NCBI GenBank assembly: GCA_947498505.1
Contig: CANMKG010000007.1
Location: 1-64,000, forward strand
Origin: an uncultured Maribacter sp.
GTDB lineage: Bacteria > Bacteroidota > Bacteroidia > Flavobacteriales > Flavobacteriaceae
DNA length: 64,000 nucleotides
Direction of reading: 5' to 3'
A program made the translations under genes and the position numbers. How positions within the stretch are numbered: the stretch's first letter is position 1; every line of letters starts with the position of its first letter. The notes beneath the pieces are model-generated. The model worked only from the letters and a program-made list of their open reading frames with translations. It was not told where the DNA came from and searched no databases. This document shows, one piece after another, positions 26,319-34,815 of the stretch.

Positions 26319-26957
26319 TTATTTGTGTTTTTGAGGCAAATAAACCACCTTTTTGGTTTCAAAAAAGTCTTCCTCATAAAAATTAGTTAGGTCAAATATT
26401 TGGGTGGTTTTATAATCTTTTAATTCCTCAGATAAATCACCCCCTTTTAGATATAAAATTCCATTTTTTATATCATGGTGAGAATCCTTTTTTATTTTTC
26501 CTTTCACCCACCTAACAAAAGTTGGCATGGCGGCAACAGCTCTACTTACAATAAAATCAAACTGAACGTCTAAATCTTCAACTCTAGTATGCATCGCTTT
26601 TACATTAGTAATCCCTAATCCATCGACAACCTCCTGCACCACCTTTATTTTTTTTCCAATAGCATCAACCAAAGAAAATTGAACTTCAGGAAACAATATG
26701 GCCAATGGAATCCCAGGAAATCCTCCACCTGTTCCTACATCCAAAACCTCAGAACCAGACTTAAAACTATGAATCTTTGCTATCCCTAACGAATGGAGCA
26801 CATGACGTAAATAAAGCTCATCAATATCCTTTCTTGAAACTACATTAATTTTCATATTCCAATCCTTATACAAAAATTCCAATTTTTCAAATTGCTTTTT
26901 TTGTTCTTCACTTATTTCTGGAAAATATTTTAAAATGATATTGACATCCATACTCAT
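26319..26957 (-). CDS. rsmG: 16S rRNA (guanine527-N7)-methyltransferase
   Basis: 212 residues, normal. Methylates G527 in the 530 loop of 16S rRNA; loss gives low-level streptomycin resistance. Motifs: MKINVVSRKDIDELYLRHVLHSL, the SAM-binding VLDVGTGGGFPGIPLAILFP, and FDFIVSRAVAAMP. The start could be 26957 (MSMDV) or the ATG at 26951. A -7 box at 26968-26975 would give a very short leader. Convergent with the serine hydrolase and divergent from the desaturase. Confidence 0.95.
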   Translation of the reverse strand: MSMDVNIILKYFPEISEEQKKQFEKLEFLYKDWNMKINVVSRKDIDELYLRHVLHSLGIAKIHSFKSGSEVLDVGTGGGFPGIPLAILFPEVQFSLVDAIGKKIKVVQEVVDGLGITNVKAMHTRVEDLDVQFDFIVSRAVAAMPTFVRWVKGKIKKDSHHDIKNGILYLKGGDLSEELKDYKTTQIFDLTNFYEEDFFETKKVVYLPQKHK

Positions 26958-26967
26958 AAAATTTGCA

Positions 26968-26975
26968 CAAAAATA
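26968..26975 (-). promoter_or_regulatory. -7 box for rsmG
   Basis: Minus-strand TATTTTTG (CAAAAATA on plus) fits TAnnTTTG, 10 nt before the start codon. No -33 TTG seen. Confidence 0.4.
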
Positions 26976-27022
26976 AGGTTTTTAACACCATATAATTTTG
27001 TGATTTAGCAAAGTATTTTAAC

Positions 27023-27050
27023 TTGCTAATTAAGATTTAAAGTACCTTTA
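27023..27050 (+). promoter_or_regulatory. Desaturase promoter
   Basis: TTG (27023-27025), a 17-nt spacer, then TACCTTTA (27043-27050), 15 nt before the ATG. One of the best complete Bacteroidota-type promoters in the window. Confidence 0.6.
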
Positions 27051-27065
27051 CAAAAAATTTAAATT

Positions 27066-28169
27066 ATGAAAAAAGCAACTGTACGTTTTTCCCGAAAAGA
27101 CTCTACCGACTTTTTCAAAACCTTAAACAAAAGAGTTAACGCTTATTTTAAGGAGAACAAAATCAAAAAAACTGGTGACTGGAGATTGCATTTGAAAACC
27201 GCAATTATGTTTGCCATTTTTTTTACACCATACTTTTTAATTCTAACATTAGGCTTACCCAACTGGGCTAACCTTTTACTTACAGCAGTTATGGGTGTTG
27301 GAATGGCTGGTGTTGGAATGAATGTAATGCACGATGGCAACCATGGTTCATATTCCAATAAAAAATGGATTAACAAATTAATGGGAAGCAGTATTTACAT
27401 TCTTGCAGGAAACGTTTATAATTGGCAAGTACAACATAACGTTCTTCACCATACATACACCAATATTCAAGGACACGATGAGGATTTAGACGCTGGAAGA
27501 ATTTTGCGTTTTTCTAAACATACGAAATGGGAAAAGTACCATAAATTCCAACATTACTATTCTATTTTCTTATATGGCCTTTTAACTTTTAACTGGGCTA
27601 TCACTACCGATTTTCTTCAAATGTATCGTTACACCAAAAGAAAGTTATCCTATGGAAAATTCCCTAATCCAATAGCAAATTGGAGTAAATTAGTTATATC
27701 AAAACTTATTTACGTAACTGTTTGGTTTGTTCTACCAATACTGTTTTTAGACATTGCATGGTGGAAAGTATTAATTGGCTTTTTTGTTATGCATTATGTT
27801 GCAGGATTAATATTAAGTGTTGTTTTTCAATTAGCACATGTAATTGATGAAGCTGAAACCCCACTTCCTGACGACCAAGGAAATATAAAAAACACATGGG
27901 CTATTCATCAACTTTTTACAACCGTTAATTTTGGAAACAAAAGTAAAATTGTAAACTGGTTCACTGGAGGATTAAACCATCAGGTAGAACATCATATTTT
28001 CCCCAATATCAGCCATGTACATTACACAAAAATTGGAGAAATTGTTAAACAAACAGCAAAAGAATTTAATTTACCATATAACGAGTACAAAACAACAAGA
28101 AAAGCCATAATTTCGCACTTTAAACATCTAAAAGAATTGGGCAAAAAACCCACTTTACAGTACTCGTAA
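27066..28169 (+). CDS. Fatty acid desaturase (front-end / acyl-CoA type)
   Basis: 367 residues, integral membrane di-iron enzyme. Three histidine boxes: H89-D-G-N-H93 with GS; H124-N-V-L-H128-H129; and Q-V-E-H309-H310, preceded by H305. The third box QxxHH is the mark of front-end and linoleoyl-CoA desaturases (COG3239); no cytochrome b5 domain is fused. Four membrane helices lie at roughly 43-80 and 200-255. It introduces a double bond into lipid acyl chains, probably for membrane fluidity in the cold; the bond position cannot be told. Followed 11 nt later by an aminotransferase gene. Confidence 0.9.
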   Translation: MKKATVRFSRKDSTDFFKTLNKRVNAYFKENKIKKTGDWRLHLKTAIMFAIFFTPYFLILTLGLPNWANLLLTAVMGVGMAGVGMNVMHDGNHGSYSNKKWINKLMGSSIYILAGNVYNWQVQHNVLHHTYTNIQGHDEDLDAGRILRFSKHTKWEKYHKFQHYYSIFLYGLLTFNWAITTDFLQMYRYTKRKLSYGKFPNPIANWSKLVISKLIYVTVWFVLPILFLDIAWWKVLIGFFVMHYVAGLILSVVFQLAHVIDEAETPLPDDQGNIKNTWAIHQLFTTVNFGNKSKIVNWFTGGLNHQVEHHIFPNISHVHYTKIGEIVKQTAKEFNLPYNEYKTTRKAIISHFKHLKELGKKPTLQYS

Positions 28170-28180
28170 ATTACAATCAC

Positions 28181-29368
28181 ATGAGCAATCATTTATCGGA
28201 AAGAATTAACAACTTAGCTCCATCGGCTACGTTAGAGATGGCAGCAAAAGCTCGAGAGTTAAGAGCAGAAGGAAAAGATATTATAGGGCTTAGTCTTGGA
28301 GAGCCAGATTTTAACACTCCAGATTACATTAAGGAGGCTGCAATTAAGGCCGTAAATGATGATTATAATTCATATACACCTGTAGATGGATATGCAGAAC
28401 TAAAGAAGGCTATCATCACTAAATTCAAAAGAGACAACAATTTAAGTTATAGCCCTTCACAGATAGTAGTATCAACAGGGGCAAAACAAGCCTTATACAA
28501 TGTTGCTCAAGCCTGCATAAACAAAGGCGATGAAGTATTATTACCGTGCCCATACTGGGTTAGTTACAGTGACATTGTTAAATTAGCTGATGGTGTTCCT
28601 GTGGAAATAGCTACTTCTATTGATACAGATTTTAAAATGACACCGGAGCAATTAGAGGCAGCTATAACTCCAAAAACCAAAATGTTATGGTATAGTTCGC
28701 CTTGTAACCCAAGCGGTTCTATTTACAGCAAGGAAGAATTACGTGCTTTGGCTGATGTTCTAAAAAAATATCCGCAAATTATCGTGGTAAGTGATGAAAT
28801 ATACGAACACATCAACTATGGTGTTACAGCTCATGCTTCTATGGCTGAATTTGATGATATGTACGATCGCACTGTAACCGTTAACGGTGTTGCGAAAGCT
28901 TTTGCCATGACAGGATGGAGGATTGGATATATTGGTGCTCCGGAATACATTGCTCGTGCTTGTAACAAACTGCAAGGACAAGTAACAAGTGGTGCTAATT
29001 GTATTGCACAAAGGGCTGTAATAACTGCCTTAGAAGAACCAGTTAGCCGCATTCAATATATGGTTGATAAGTTTAGCGAACGTAGAGTTTTAATATTAGA
29101 CTTATTAAACAATATTGACGGTTTTAAGTGTAACGAACCTGAAGGTGCTTTTTACGTTTATCCAGACGTGTCTGCTTATTTCGGAAAAACACTTAATGGA
29201 ACTAAAATTAACAATGCTTCAGATTTTTCTATGTACTTGTTAGAGAACGCTAATGTAGCAACAGTTACAGGTGACGCTTTTGGTAATGGAAATTGTATTA
29301 GAATATCTTACGCAGCTTCAGAAAAAGAAATTACTGAAGCCGTTTCAAGAATTAAAGCTGTTTTATAA
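28181..29368 (+). CDS. PLP-dependent class I aminotransferase (aspartate/aromatic type)
   Basis: 395 residues, fold type I. Recognised by LSLGEPDFNTP (N-terminal), VSTGAKQALYN, YSSPCNPSGSIYSKEEL, VSDEIYEHINY (PLP pyridine Asp/Tyr) and NGVAKAFAMTGWRIGY with the Schiff-base lysine K239, then RISYAAS with the carboxylate-binding Arg. This matches the Bacteroidota aspartate aminotransferase (AspB, subgroup I-gamma), which makes aspartate or glutamate from the keto acids; prephenate aminotransferase activity is an alternative in this subgroup. Ends at a strong bidirectional terminator. Confidence 0.93.
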   Translation: MSNHLSERINNLAPSATLEMAAKARELRAEGKDIIGLSLGEPDFNTPDYIKEAAIKAVNDDYNSYTPVDGYAELKKAIITKFKRDNNLSYSPSQIVVSTGAKQALYNVAQACINKGDEVLLPCPYWVSYSDIVKLADGVPVEIATSIDTDFKMTPEQLEAAITPKTKMLWYSSPCNPSGSIYSKEELRALADVLKKYPQIIVVSDEIYEHINYGVTAHASMAEFDDMYDRTVTVNGVAKAFAMTGWRIGYIGAPEYIARACNKLQGQVTSGANCIAQRAVITALEEPVSRIQYMVDKFSERRVLILDLLNNIDGFKCNEPEGAFYVYPDVSAYFGKTLNGTKINNASDFSMYLLENANVATVTGDAFGNGNCIRISYAASEKEITEAVSRIKAVL

Positions 29369-29390
29369 AACAGCTCAATCATATTGTAAA

Positions 29391-29423
29391 AAAATAAAGC
29401 TCGCTATTTGCGAGCTTTATTTT
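29391..29423. terminator. Bidirectional terminator between aminotransferase and trkH
   Basis: AAAATAAAGCTCG (29391-29403) and CGAGCTTTATTTT (29411-29423) form a perfect 13-bp stem with a 7-nt loop. Both sides carry A/T tracts, serving both converging genes. Confidence 0.9.
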
Positions 29424-30914
29424 TTATGTTTTCTTCCAAAAATATGGAGTTAATATTATAAGAACCGTAAACAGTTCTAACCTACCAGCTAGCATCAAAA
29501 AACCACACCACCATTTACCTAAGACAGGCAAACCATTAAAATTACTAACCGGATTAAGACTCCCTAAGGCAGGGCCAACATTGCCTAATGAAGACGCCGC
29601 TCCTCCAATTGCTGATTCAAAATCTAATCCTAAAAAGCCTAGCACCAACGAACCAATAATAAACAGCAACATATACAAAACAAAGAACCCTATGATATTA
29701 TAAACAATATGCTCTTTAACCGTTTTGTTATTATACCGCACTGGTATTATTGCATTAATATGCAATGTTCTTTTAAATTCTAAAAGTCCATTTTTTATAA
29801 TTAAAAGATGACGCATAACCTTAATACCTCCCGCGGTAGAACCAGCAGAACCACCTAAAAACATCATTCCAAAAAAGAACACCGTTAAAAAAGGCGTCCA
29901 GCTAGTAAAATCAGCCGAAACAAAACCTGTAGTCGTTATAACGGCTATAACCTGAAACAATGAATGCCTAAAAGCACTTTCACCTTCACCTAGTACCATT
30001 GGATGGTAATCAGTCATAGGAACATTTGCTTTAAAATAAATCACCAAGGCCGCTAAAACTGTAAAAACTAAAACAAAACCAGCATAATATTTAAATTCTT
30101 CATCTTTTATTACCTTGCTCACTTTTCCTTTAAAAGCGAAGTAGCTGAGTACAAAATTACTTCCCGCCAAAAACATAAAAAAGATTACTATATACTGTAT
30201 TAATGGCTGATTATTCCAATATGCTAAGCTGGCGTTCTTCGTTGAAAAACCTCCAGTAGAAAGTGTTGCCATGGCATGATTTATTGCATCAAAAAATGAC
30301 ATCCCTGCTAACTTTAGCAACAAAGCTTCCGCAACAGTATATCCAAAATAAATTAACCACAAGCGTTTAGCAGTATCTGTTATTCGAGGATGTAGTTTAT
30401 CTGCACTTGGGCCAGGTGCTTCAGCTGCAAAAAGCTGCATACCACCTATACCTAATAAAGGTAAAATTGCTATAGCTAATACAATTATACCCATACCCCC
30501 TATCCAATGCGTTAAACTTCTCCAAAAAAGAAGCCCTTCCGGCAATGCTTCAATATCATCTAAAATTGAGGCTCCAGTTGTAGTATAACCAGAGATAGTC
30601 TCAAAAAAAGCATTTGTGACATTTGGAATCCCTCCTGAAAACAAGTAGGGTAACATTCCGGACAATGACATTACAATCCACCCCAAGGTAACGATAAGAT
30701 AACCTTCTTTTCTTTTAACTTCTTTTTTATGCCCACGAGTGTAAAACATTGCTAGGACACCCACAAACATTGTAGTAATGGAAGCCAACATAATATCCAT
30801 TGTCGCGCCATCCTTATATATTCCACTTACAACCGCAGCAAGAAGCATAAAACCACCATTGCACAGCAATAGTAGGCCCATAAGGTGCATTATTATTTTT
30901 GCATTTAGCTTCAT
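29424..30914 (-). CDS. trkH: Trk-type potassium uptake channel subunit
   Basis: 496 residues. SKT-family membrane protein with four M1-P-M2 units. Selectivity-filter loops are visible: ETISGYTTTGASIL (first), ALSTGGFSTKNAS (second), AVITTTGFVSADF (third) and ASSLGNVGPALG (fourth). It imports K+ coupled to H+ or Na+, with TrkA as gating ring on the cytoplasmic face. trkA is directly upstream (1 nt gap), so the two are one operon. Confidence 0.95.
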   Translation of the reverse strand: MKLNAKIIMHLMGLLLLCNGGFMLLAAVVSGIYKDGATMDIMLASITTMFVGVLAMFYTRGHKKEVKRKEGYLIVTLGWIVMSLSGMLPYLFSGGIPNVTNAFFETISGYTTTGASILDDIEALPEGLLFWRSLTHWIGGMGIIVLAIAILPLLGIGGMQLFAAEAPGPSADKLHPRITDTAKRLWLIYFGYTVAEALLLKLAGMSFFDAINHAMATLSTGGFSTKNASLAYWNNQPLIQYIVIFFMFLAGSNFVLSYFAFKGKVSKVIKDEEFKYYAGFVLVFTVLAALVIYFKANVPMTDYHPMVLGEGESAFRHSLFQVIAVITTTGFVSADFTSWTPFLTVFFFGMMFLGGSAGSTAGGIKVMRHLLIIKNGLLEFKRTLHINAIIPVRYNNKTVKEHIVYNIIGFFVLYMLLFIIGSLVLGFLGLDFESAIGGAASSLGNVGPALGSLNPVSNFNGLPVLGKWWCGFLMLAGRLELFTVLIILTPYFWKKT

Positions 30915-30915
30915 T

Positions 30916-32265
30916 TTATCTAAAAAGTCGTTCTATTTTTGGAATAACGCTAGGCAAACAACACACCACTACTCTATCACCTGCTTTAATTTCAAAACCA
31001 CCTAACGCAATAATACCTTTTCCATCTCGTACTACACCTCCAATAGTTGCTGACTTAGGAAAATCTATCTCTCTAATTACTGCACCCGTAATACGTGACT
31101 CTGGTTTTACAATAAACTCAAGGATTTCCGCATTCAAATTATTTAAACGCATCATATCCACAACCTCACCTTTTCGAATATGTCTAAAAATATTATTTGC
31201 CGCCAGAAGTTTTTTATTTATCAAAGTATCAATTCCAATTGAATGTGATAACTGAAAATAATCCATATTCTCAACAAGTGCTATCGTTTTTTTTATGTTC
31301 TTATTTTTAGCAACAAGACAGGACATAATATTAGTTTCAGAATTACCAGTAACAGAAATAAAAGCATCCATAGATTCTAAATTCTCTTCCTCTAACAACT
31401 CTACATTTCTACCATCTCCATTTATAATTAGAGCATTTGGCAAATCGTCCGCTAACTCAAAAGCTTTATCCTTATTCTTTTCAATAAGTTTTACATTGAA
31501 CTTACTGGCACATAAATCTCGAGCAGTTTTAGAACCTACTTTACTACCTCCGAGAATCATTACATTTTTAATTTCGGCTTTTCGTTTTCCACTAAGTTTA
31601 TAAAGCTCATCAACTCCTTCTTTTGTGGTAATAAAATAAACTTGATCGCCCTCTTTAAAAACGGTATCTCCTCTAGGAATTAATGTAAACTGTGTCCCCC
31701 TTCTCTGCATTGCTATTGGCATAAAATGAAGTTCGGGAAAAATTATTGCAGCTTCCTTAACCATTTTACCAATAAAAGGAGCCGTTTTTGGAAGAGAAAC
31801 CCCTATCATAATTAGTTCTCCTTCCTCAAACTCATGGGTGTCATTAAAAGCGGACTTGTTAAGTAACAATTGTATTTCCGTAGCCGCTAATTCTTCTGGT
31901 GAAATTAACTCATCTATTCCAAGCTCAGAAAACCTAACAGTTTCTTTATTATCAATAAATTCAGTGTTAGATATTCTTGCAATTGTTCTTTTACAACCCA
32001 ACTGCTTTGCCAACATACAAAGGGTAATATTAGTAGCCTCAGAAGACGTTACGCTTATTACAAGATCACTTTTCTCAACTTGCGCTTCATTTAAAATAGA
32101 AATGGACGTAGCATCTCCCCTTAAAACACGAATATCTAAATGACTATCAGCATACGCTAGACTTTCTTTATGTGTATCAATTAAAGTAATATCTTGAGCT
32201 TCATATGACAACAATTTAGCCAAATGAAATCCTACTTCACCCGCACCTGCTATTATAATTTTCAT
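30916..32265 (-). CDS. trkA: Trk system potassium transport regulatory subunit
   Basis: 449 residues. Two tandem RCK units, each an NAD-binding RCK_N plus an RCK_C domain. The first dinucleotide site is IIAGAGEVGFHLA at residues ~3-15, the second VMILGGSKVGSKTA at ~233. Cytosolic ring that binds NAD(H)/ATP and gates TrkH. First gene of the trkA-trkH operon. Confidence 0.95.
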   Translation of the reverse strand: MKIIIAGAGEVGFHLAKLLSYEAQDITLIDTHKESLAYADSHLDIRVLRGDATSISILNEAQVEKSDLVISVTSSEATNITLCMLAKQLGCKRTIARISNTEFIDNKETVRFSELGIDELISPEELAATEIQLLLNKSAFNDTHEFEEGELIMIGVSLPKTAPFIGKMVKEAAIIFPELHFMPIAMQRRGTQFTLIPRGDTVFKEGDQVYFITTKEGVDELYKLSGKRKAEIKNVMILGGSKVGSKTARDLCASKFNVKLIEKNKDKAFELADDLPNALIINGDGRNVELLEEENLESMDAFISVTGNSETNIMSCLVAKNKNIKKTIALVENMDYFQLSHSIGIDTLINKKLLAANNIFRHIRKGEVVDMMRLNNLNAEILEFIVKPESRITGAVIREIDFPKSATIGGVVRDGKGIIALGGFEIKAGDRVVVCCLPSVIPKIERLFR

Positions 32266-32601
32266 TTAATTTTAACTATTGTTTTCATCTGTTAATATCT
32301 ACAATCCTTTAAATTAGTCAGATGCGATTCCTTAATAATCATATAGGTTGATATCAATGCAATTGTTTTGCTCATCTTGTGGGTAAGTACAAACTTTTTT
32401 CCTGATTAACAGAAATGCGCATTTAATTTTCAAATACTTATCTCATGCAAAGTTTGCTGATAATTACATGCAAAACTACATAATTTTATTGGTTACACTT
32501 AAGTTTGGACTATTAAAGAACAAATCTTTGCGTAGTTTATTGTGCAAATTAAACCCATATAAGCTAAATGCTAAATTGTATATTTGGTAAAAAATATTAA
32601 A
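32266..32601. other. 336-nt intergenic region between divergent trkA and menG
   Basis: No credible gene on either strand. It holds a minus-strand -7 match for trkA (TAGTTTTG, 32471-32478, long ~200-nt leader) and a plus-strand one for menG (32579-32586). Small palindromes occur: ATGCGCAT near 32415 and GCAAAGTTTGC near 32449. A structured trkA leader is possible but I cannot assign a known riboswitch. Confidence 0.4.
32579..32586 (+). promoter_or_regulatory. -7 box for menG-porT
   Basis: TATATTTG, an exact TAnnTTTG match, 15 nt before the ATG at 32602. It overlaps the in-frame TTG at 32584, which is therefore unlikely to be the start. Confidence 0.5.
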
Positions 32602-33330
32602 ATGGCCAATAAGGTAACTCCTTACAAAAACTCTTCATTAGGAAAAAAAGAACAAGTAACTCAAATGTTTGACACGATATCTGGTGATTATGATGGTCTA
32701 AACAGAGTGATATCTTTTGGAATTGACATTAAATGGAGAAAAAAGGTAGTTGCTATTCTAAAAGAGAAAGCTCCAAAAAACATACTTGACATTGCCACAG
32801 GAACGGGTGATTTAGCCATTAATATGACAGAAACTGGCGCCTCAAAAATAATTGGTTTAGATATTTCACCAGGAATGTTAGAGGTTGGTAAAAAAAAGGT
32901 TCAAGAGAAAAAACTAAACAATACTATTGAAATGGTAGTTGGTGACAGCGAAAATCTGCCTTTTGATTCTAATTCTTTTAGCGCCGTTACCGTTGCTTTT
33001 GGTGTTCGTAATTTTGAAACTTTAGACAAAGGACTTTCTGAAATACTTCGTGTTTTAAAGCCTGGAGGTACTTTTATTGTATTAGAAACCTCTGTCCCCA
33101 CTAAATTTCCTTTTAAACAGGGGTACTATTTTTATACAAAATACATACTACCTACTATTGGAAAACTTTTTTCCAAAGATCGCTCAGCATATAAGTATTT
33201 AAGTGAATCTGCTTCCGTTTTTCCACATGGCGAAAACTTCAACAATATTTTACGCAAAATTGGGTTTATAGATGTAGAGAATAAACCTCAAACATTTGGG
33301 GTAGCCTCTATTTATGTTGCTACAAAGTAA
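32602..33330 (+). CDS. menG: Demethylmenaquinone methyltransferase (UbiE/MenG family)
   Basis: 242 residues from the ATG at 32602. Last step of menaquinone synthesis: C-methylation of demethylmenaquinone with SAM. UbiE signatures: MFDTISGDYDGLNRVISFGIDIKWR, the SAM motif LDIATGTGDLAI, VTVAFGVRNFETLDKGLSEILRVLKPGG, and YKYLSESASVFPHG. Flavobacteria use menaquinone only, so the ubiquinone branch is not expected. The product is the electron acceptor of the NQR encoded at 14-20 kb. porT follows 4 nt downstream. Confidence 0.95.
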   Translation: MANKVTPYKNSSLGKKEQVTQMFDTISGDYDGLNRVISFGIDIKWRKKVVAILKEKAPKNILDIATGTGDLAINMTETGASKIIGLDISPGMLEVGKKKVQEKKLNNTIEMVVGDSENLPFDSNSFSAVTVAFGVRNFETLDKGLSEILRVLKPGGTFIVLETSVPTKFPFKQGYYFYTKYILPTIGKLFSKDRSAYKYLSESASVFPHGENFNNILRKIGFIDVENKPQTFGVASIYVATK

Positions 33331-33334
33331 ATTC

Positions 33335-34063
33335 ATGAAGAACATTTTATTTTTATTTGCAGGGTTTCTTTTATTATCTAACACCATAAAGGCTCAGTTC
33401 AATGAAAAGCCTATTTTAAATCTAGAAACTTACGATGAACCTTTACTTAATTGGGGGTATTTCTTAGGTTTTAACCAATACGACTTTAAGTTTGACTATA
33501 AAAACGATTTGACTACTAGTACCAATAGGCTAGATGATGTTCAAGTATTGAAATCTCTTGGATTCAATGTTGGATTAATAGGAGAAATGCGAATTAATGA
33601 GTTTTTTGATTTGCGTTTAGAGCCAGGTTTACATTACAATGTTAGAAATTTAAGGTTTACTAAATTTCCTGATGGAGAAAGAACTCCTTCCAACACAGAA
33701 AGAGAAGTAAGCTCAACATACATTAATTTCCCACTGTTATTAAAAGTGAGTACACGACGTATTGGAAATTGGAAACCTTTTTTAATTGGAGGTGCATCAA
33801 TATCTATGAATTTAGGTAGTAATGAAAAAAGTCCTGACGACAATCTTGCTGGCACTTTTCGTATGAAAAAAACAGGATATAACTATGAACTAGGCTTTGG
33901 TATTGATTTTTACCTAGAGTACTTTAAATTTTCTCCGTCCATTAGAGGTATTTTTGGAATTAATGATGAGTTAGTTAGAGACAATGACCCTAATAGCCCA
34001 TGGACAGGAAATATAGACGCAATGCGAACAAGAGGGCTTTTCGTAAATTTCACGTTTGAATAG
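33335..34063 (+). CDS. porT: T9SS-associated outer membrane protein PorT
   Basis: 242 residues from the ATG at 33335; the signal peptide ends at TIKAQ. Predicted eight-stranded outer-membrane beta-barrel: LLNWGYFLGFNQYDFKFDY, NVGLIGEMRINEFFDLRLEPGLHYN, YINFPLLLKVSTRR, GASISMNLG, YELGFGIDFYLEYFKFSPSIRGIFG. PorT (SprT in Flavobacterium) is required for type IX secretion. Its position right after menG/ubiE is, as I recall, typical of Flavobacteriaceae. The 3' end faces the SpoU gene with 5 nt between. Confidence 0.88.
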   Translation: MKNILFLFAGFLLLSNTIKAQFNEKPILNLETYDEPLLNWGYFLGFNQYDFKFDYKNDLTTSTNRLDDVQVLKSLGFNVGLIGEMRINEFFDLRLEPGLHYNVRNLRFTKFPDGERTPSNTEREVSSTYINFPLLLKVSTRRIGNWKPFLIGGASISMNLGSNEKSPDDNLAGTFRMKKTGYNYELGFGIDFYLEYFKFSPSIRGIFGINDELVRDNDPNSPWTGNIDAMRTRGLFVNFTFE

Positions 34064-34068
34064 TATTT

Positions 34069-34791
34069 CTAACCCCTACGAACTTCATTTAAAATAATCG
34101 CAGTTGCTGTTGCAACATTCAAACTCTCTGTTGTATTTCCTCCAAATTGTGGTATGGTAACCTTATTTGAACAATGTAATTTTATATCTTCAGAAATTCC
34201 CTTGCCTTCATTCCCTAGAACTATAACTCCTTCAGAAGGAAAATTTACATTACCCAAATTATCCCCTTCCATAAATGTTCCGTAAACAGGAAGGTTGGTT
34301 CTATTTAAAAACCTACCTAAATTACTATACACAATATTAACTCTAGAAATTGAACCCATTGTTGCTTGTAGCACTTTTGGATTATAACAGTCTACAGTTC
34401 CTAAAGAGCAAATTAAATGTTTAATCCCAAACCAATCACAAAGCCTAATTATTGTTCCCATATTACCAGGATCTTGAACTTCATCTAAAGCTAAAACCCA
34501 ACTATTTTCTTCAACTTTGTCTGAAGTTGGAATATAAAAAACGCCAAGAATTGTATTCGGATTTTTTAAGCTGCTCATTTGTTTCAACTCATTCCTCGAA
34601 ACCATTTCTACCAAATTGGAATCACAGTTCAAAACTTCATCTTGAGTTGTATAAATTTTGAACACCTTAATAGTTGAAGCCAAAAGCTCCAAAATTGCTT
34701 TTTTTCCTTCAACCACGAACAAACCATGTTCATTTCGGTACTTTTTTTGCTGTAAGCTTTTGATAAGTTTTATTTGGCTTTTAACAACCAT
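34069..34791 (-). CDS. SpoU-family (TrmH-type) rRNA/tRNA 2'-O-methyltransferase
   Basis: 240 residues. SPOUT trefoil-knot enzyme: an N-terminal substrate-binding L30-like part (residues 1-85; KIKSL-like start, KYRNEHGLFVVEGKKAILELL), then VLALDEVQDPGNMGTIIRLCDWFG (motif 1), VIVLGNEGKGIS (motif 2) and VTIPQFGGNTTESLNVATATAIILNEV (motif 3). It methylates a ribose 2'-OH, probably in 23S rRNA (RlmB/TsnR-like); the exact nucleotide is unknown. Its start codon region lies across from the promoter region of the D15-like gene. Confidence 0.88.
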   Translation of the reverse strand: MVVKSQIKLIKSLQQKKYRNEHGLFVVEGKKAILELLASTIKVFKIYTTQDEVLNCDSNLVEMVSRNELKQMSSLKNPNTILGVFYIPTSDKVEENSWVLALDEVQDPGNMGTIIRLCDWFGIKHLICSLGTVDCYNPKVLQATMGSISRVNIVYSNLGRFLNRTNLPVYGTFMEGDNLGNVNFPSEGVIVLGNEGKGISEDIKLHCSNKVTIPQFGGNTTESLNVATATAIILNEVRRG

Positions 34792-34801
34792 TCAAATAAT
34801 G

Positions 34802-34809
34802 TATTTTTG
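34802..34809 (+). promoter_or_regulatory. -7 box for the D15-like gene
   Basis: TATTTTTG (TAnnTTTG) lies 6 nt before the ATG at 34816. It shows that the in-frame TTG at 34774 is not the start. Confidence 0.45.
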
Positions 34810-34815
34810 ATTTCT

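Noticed and set aside
32584-32601. Upstream TTG start for menG
   Set aside because: The TTG is part of the -7 box TATATTTG, so it would not be in the mRNA.
34774-34815. Upstream TTG start for the D15-like gene
   Set aside because: A -7 box at 34802-34809 and the lipoprotein signal both favour the ATG at 34816.
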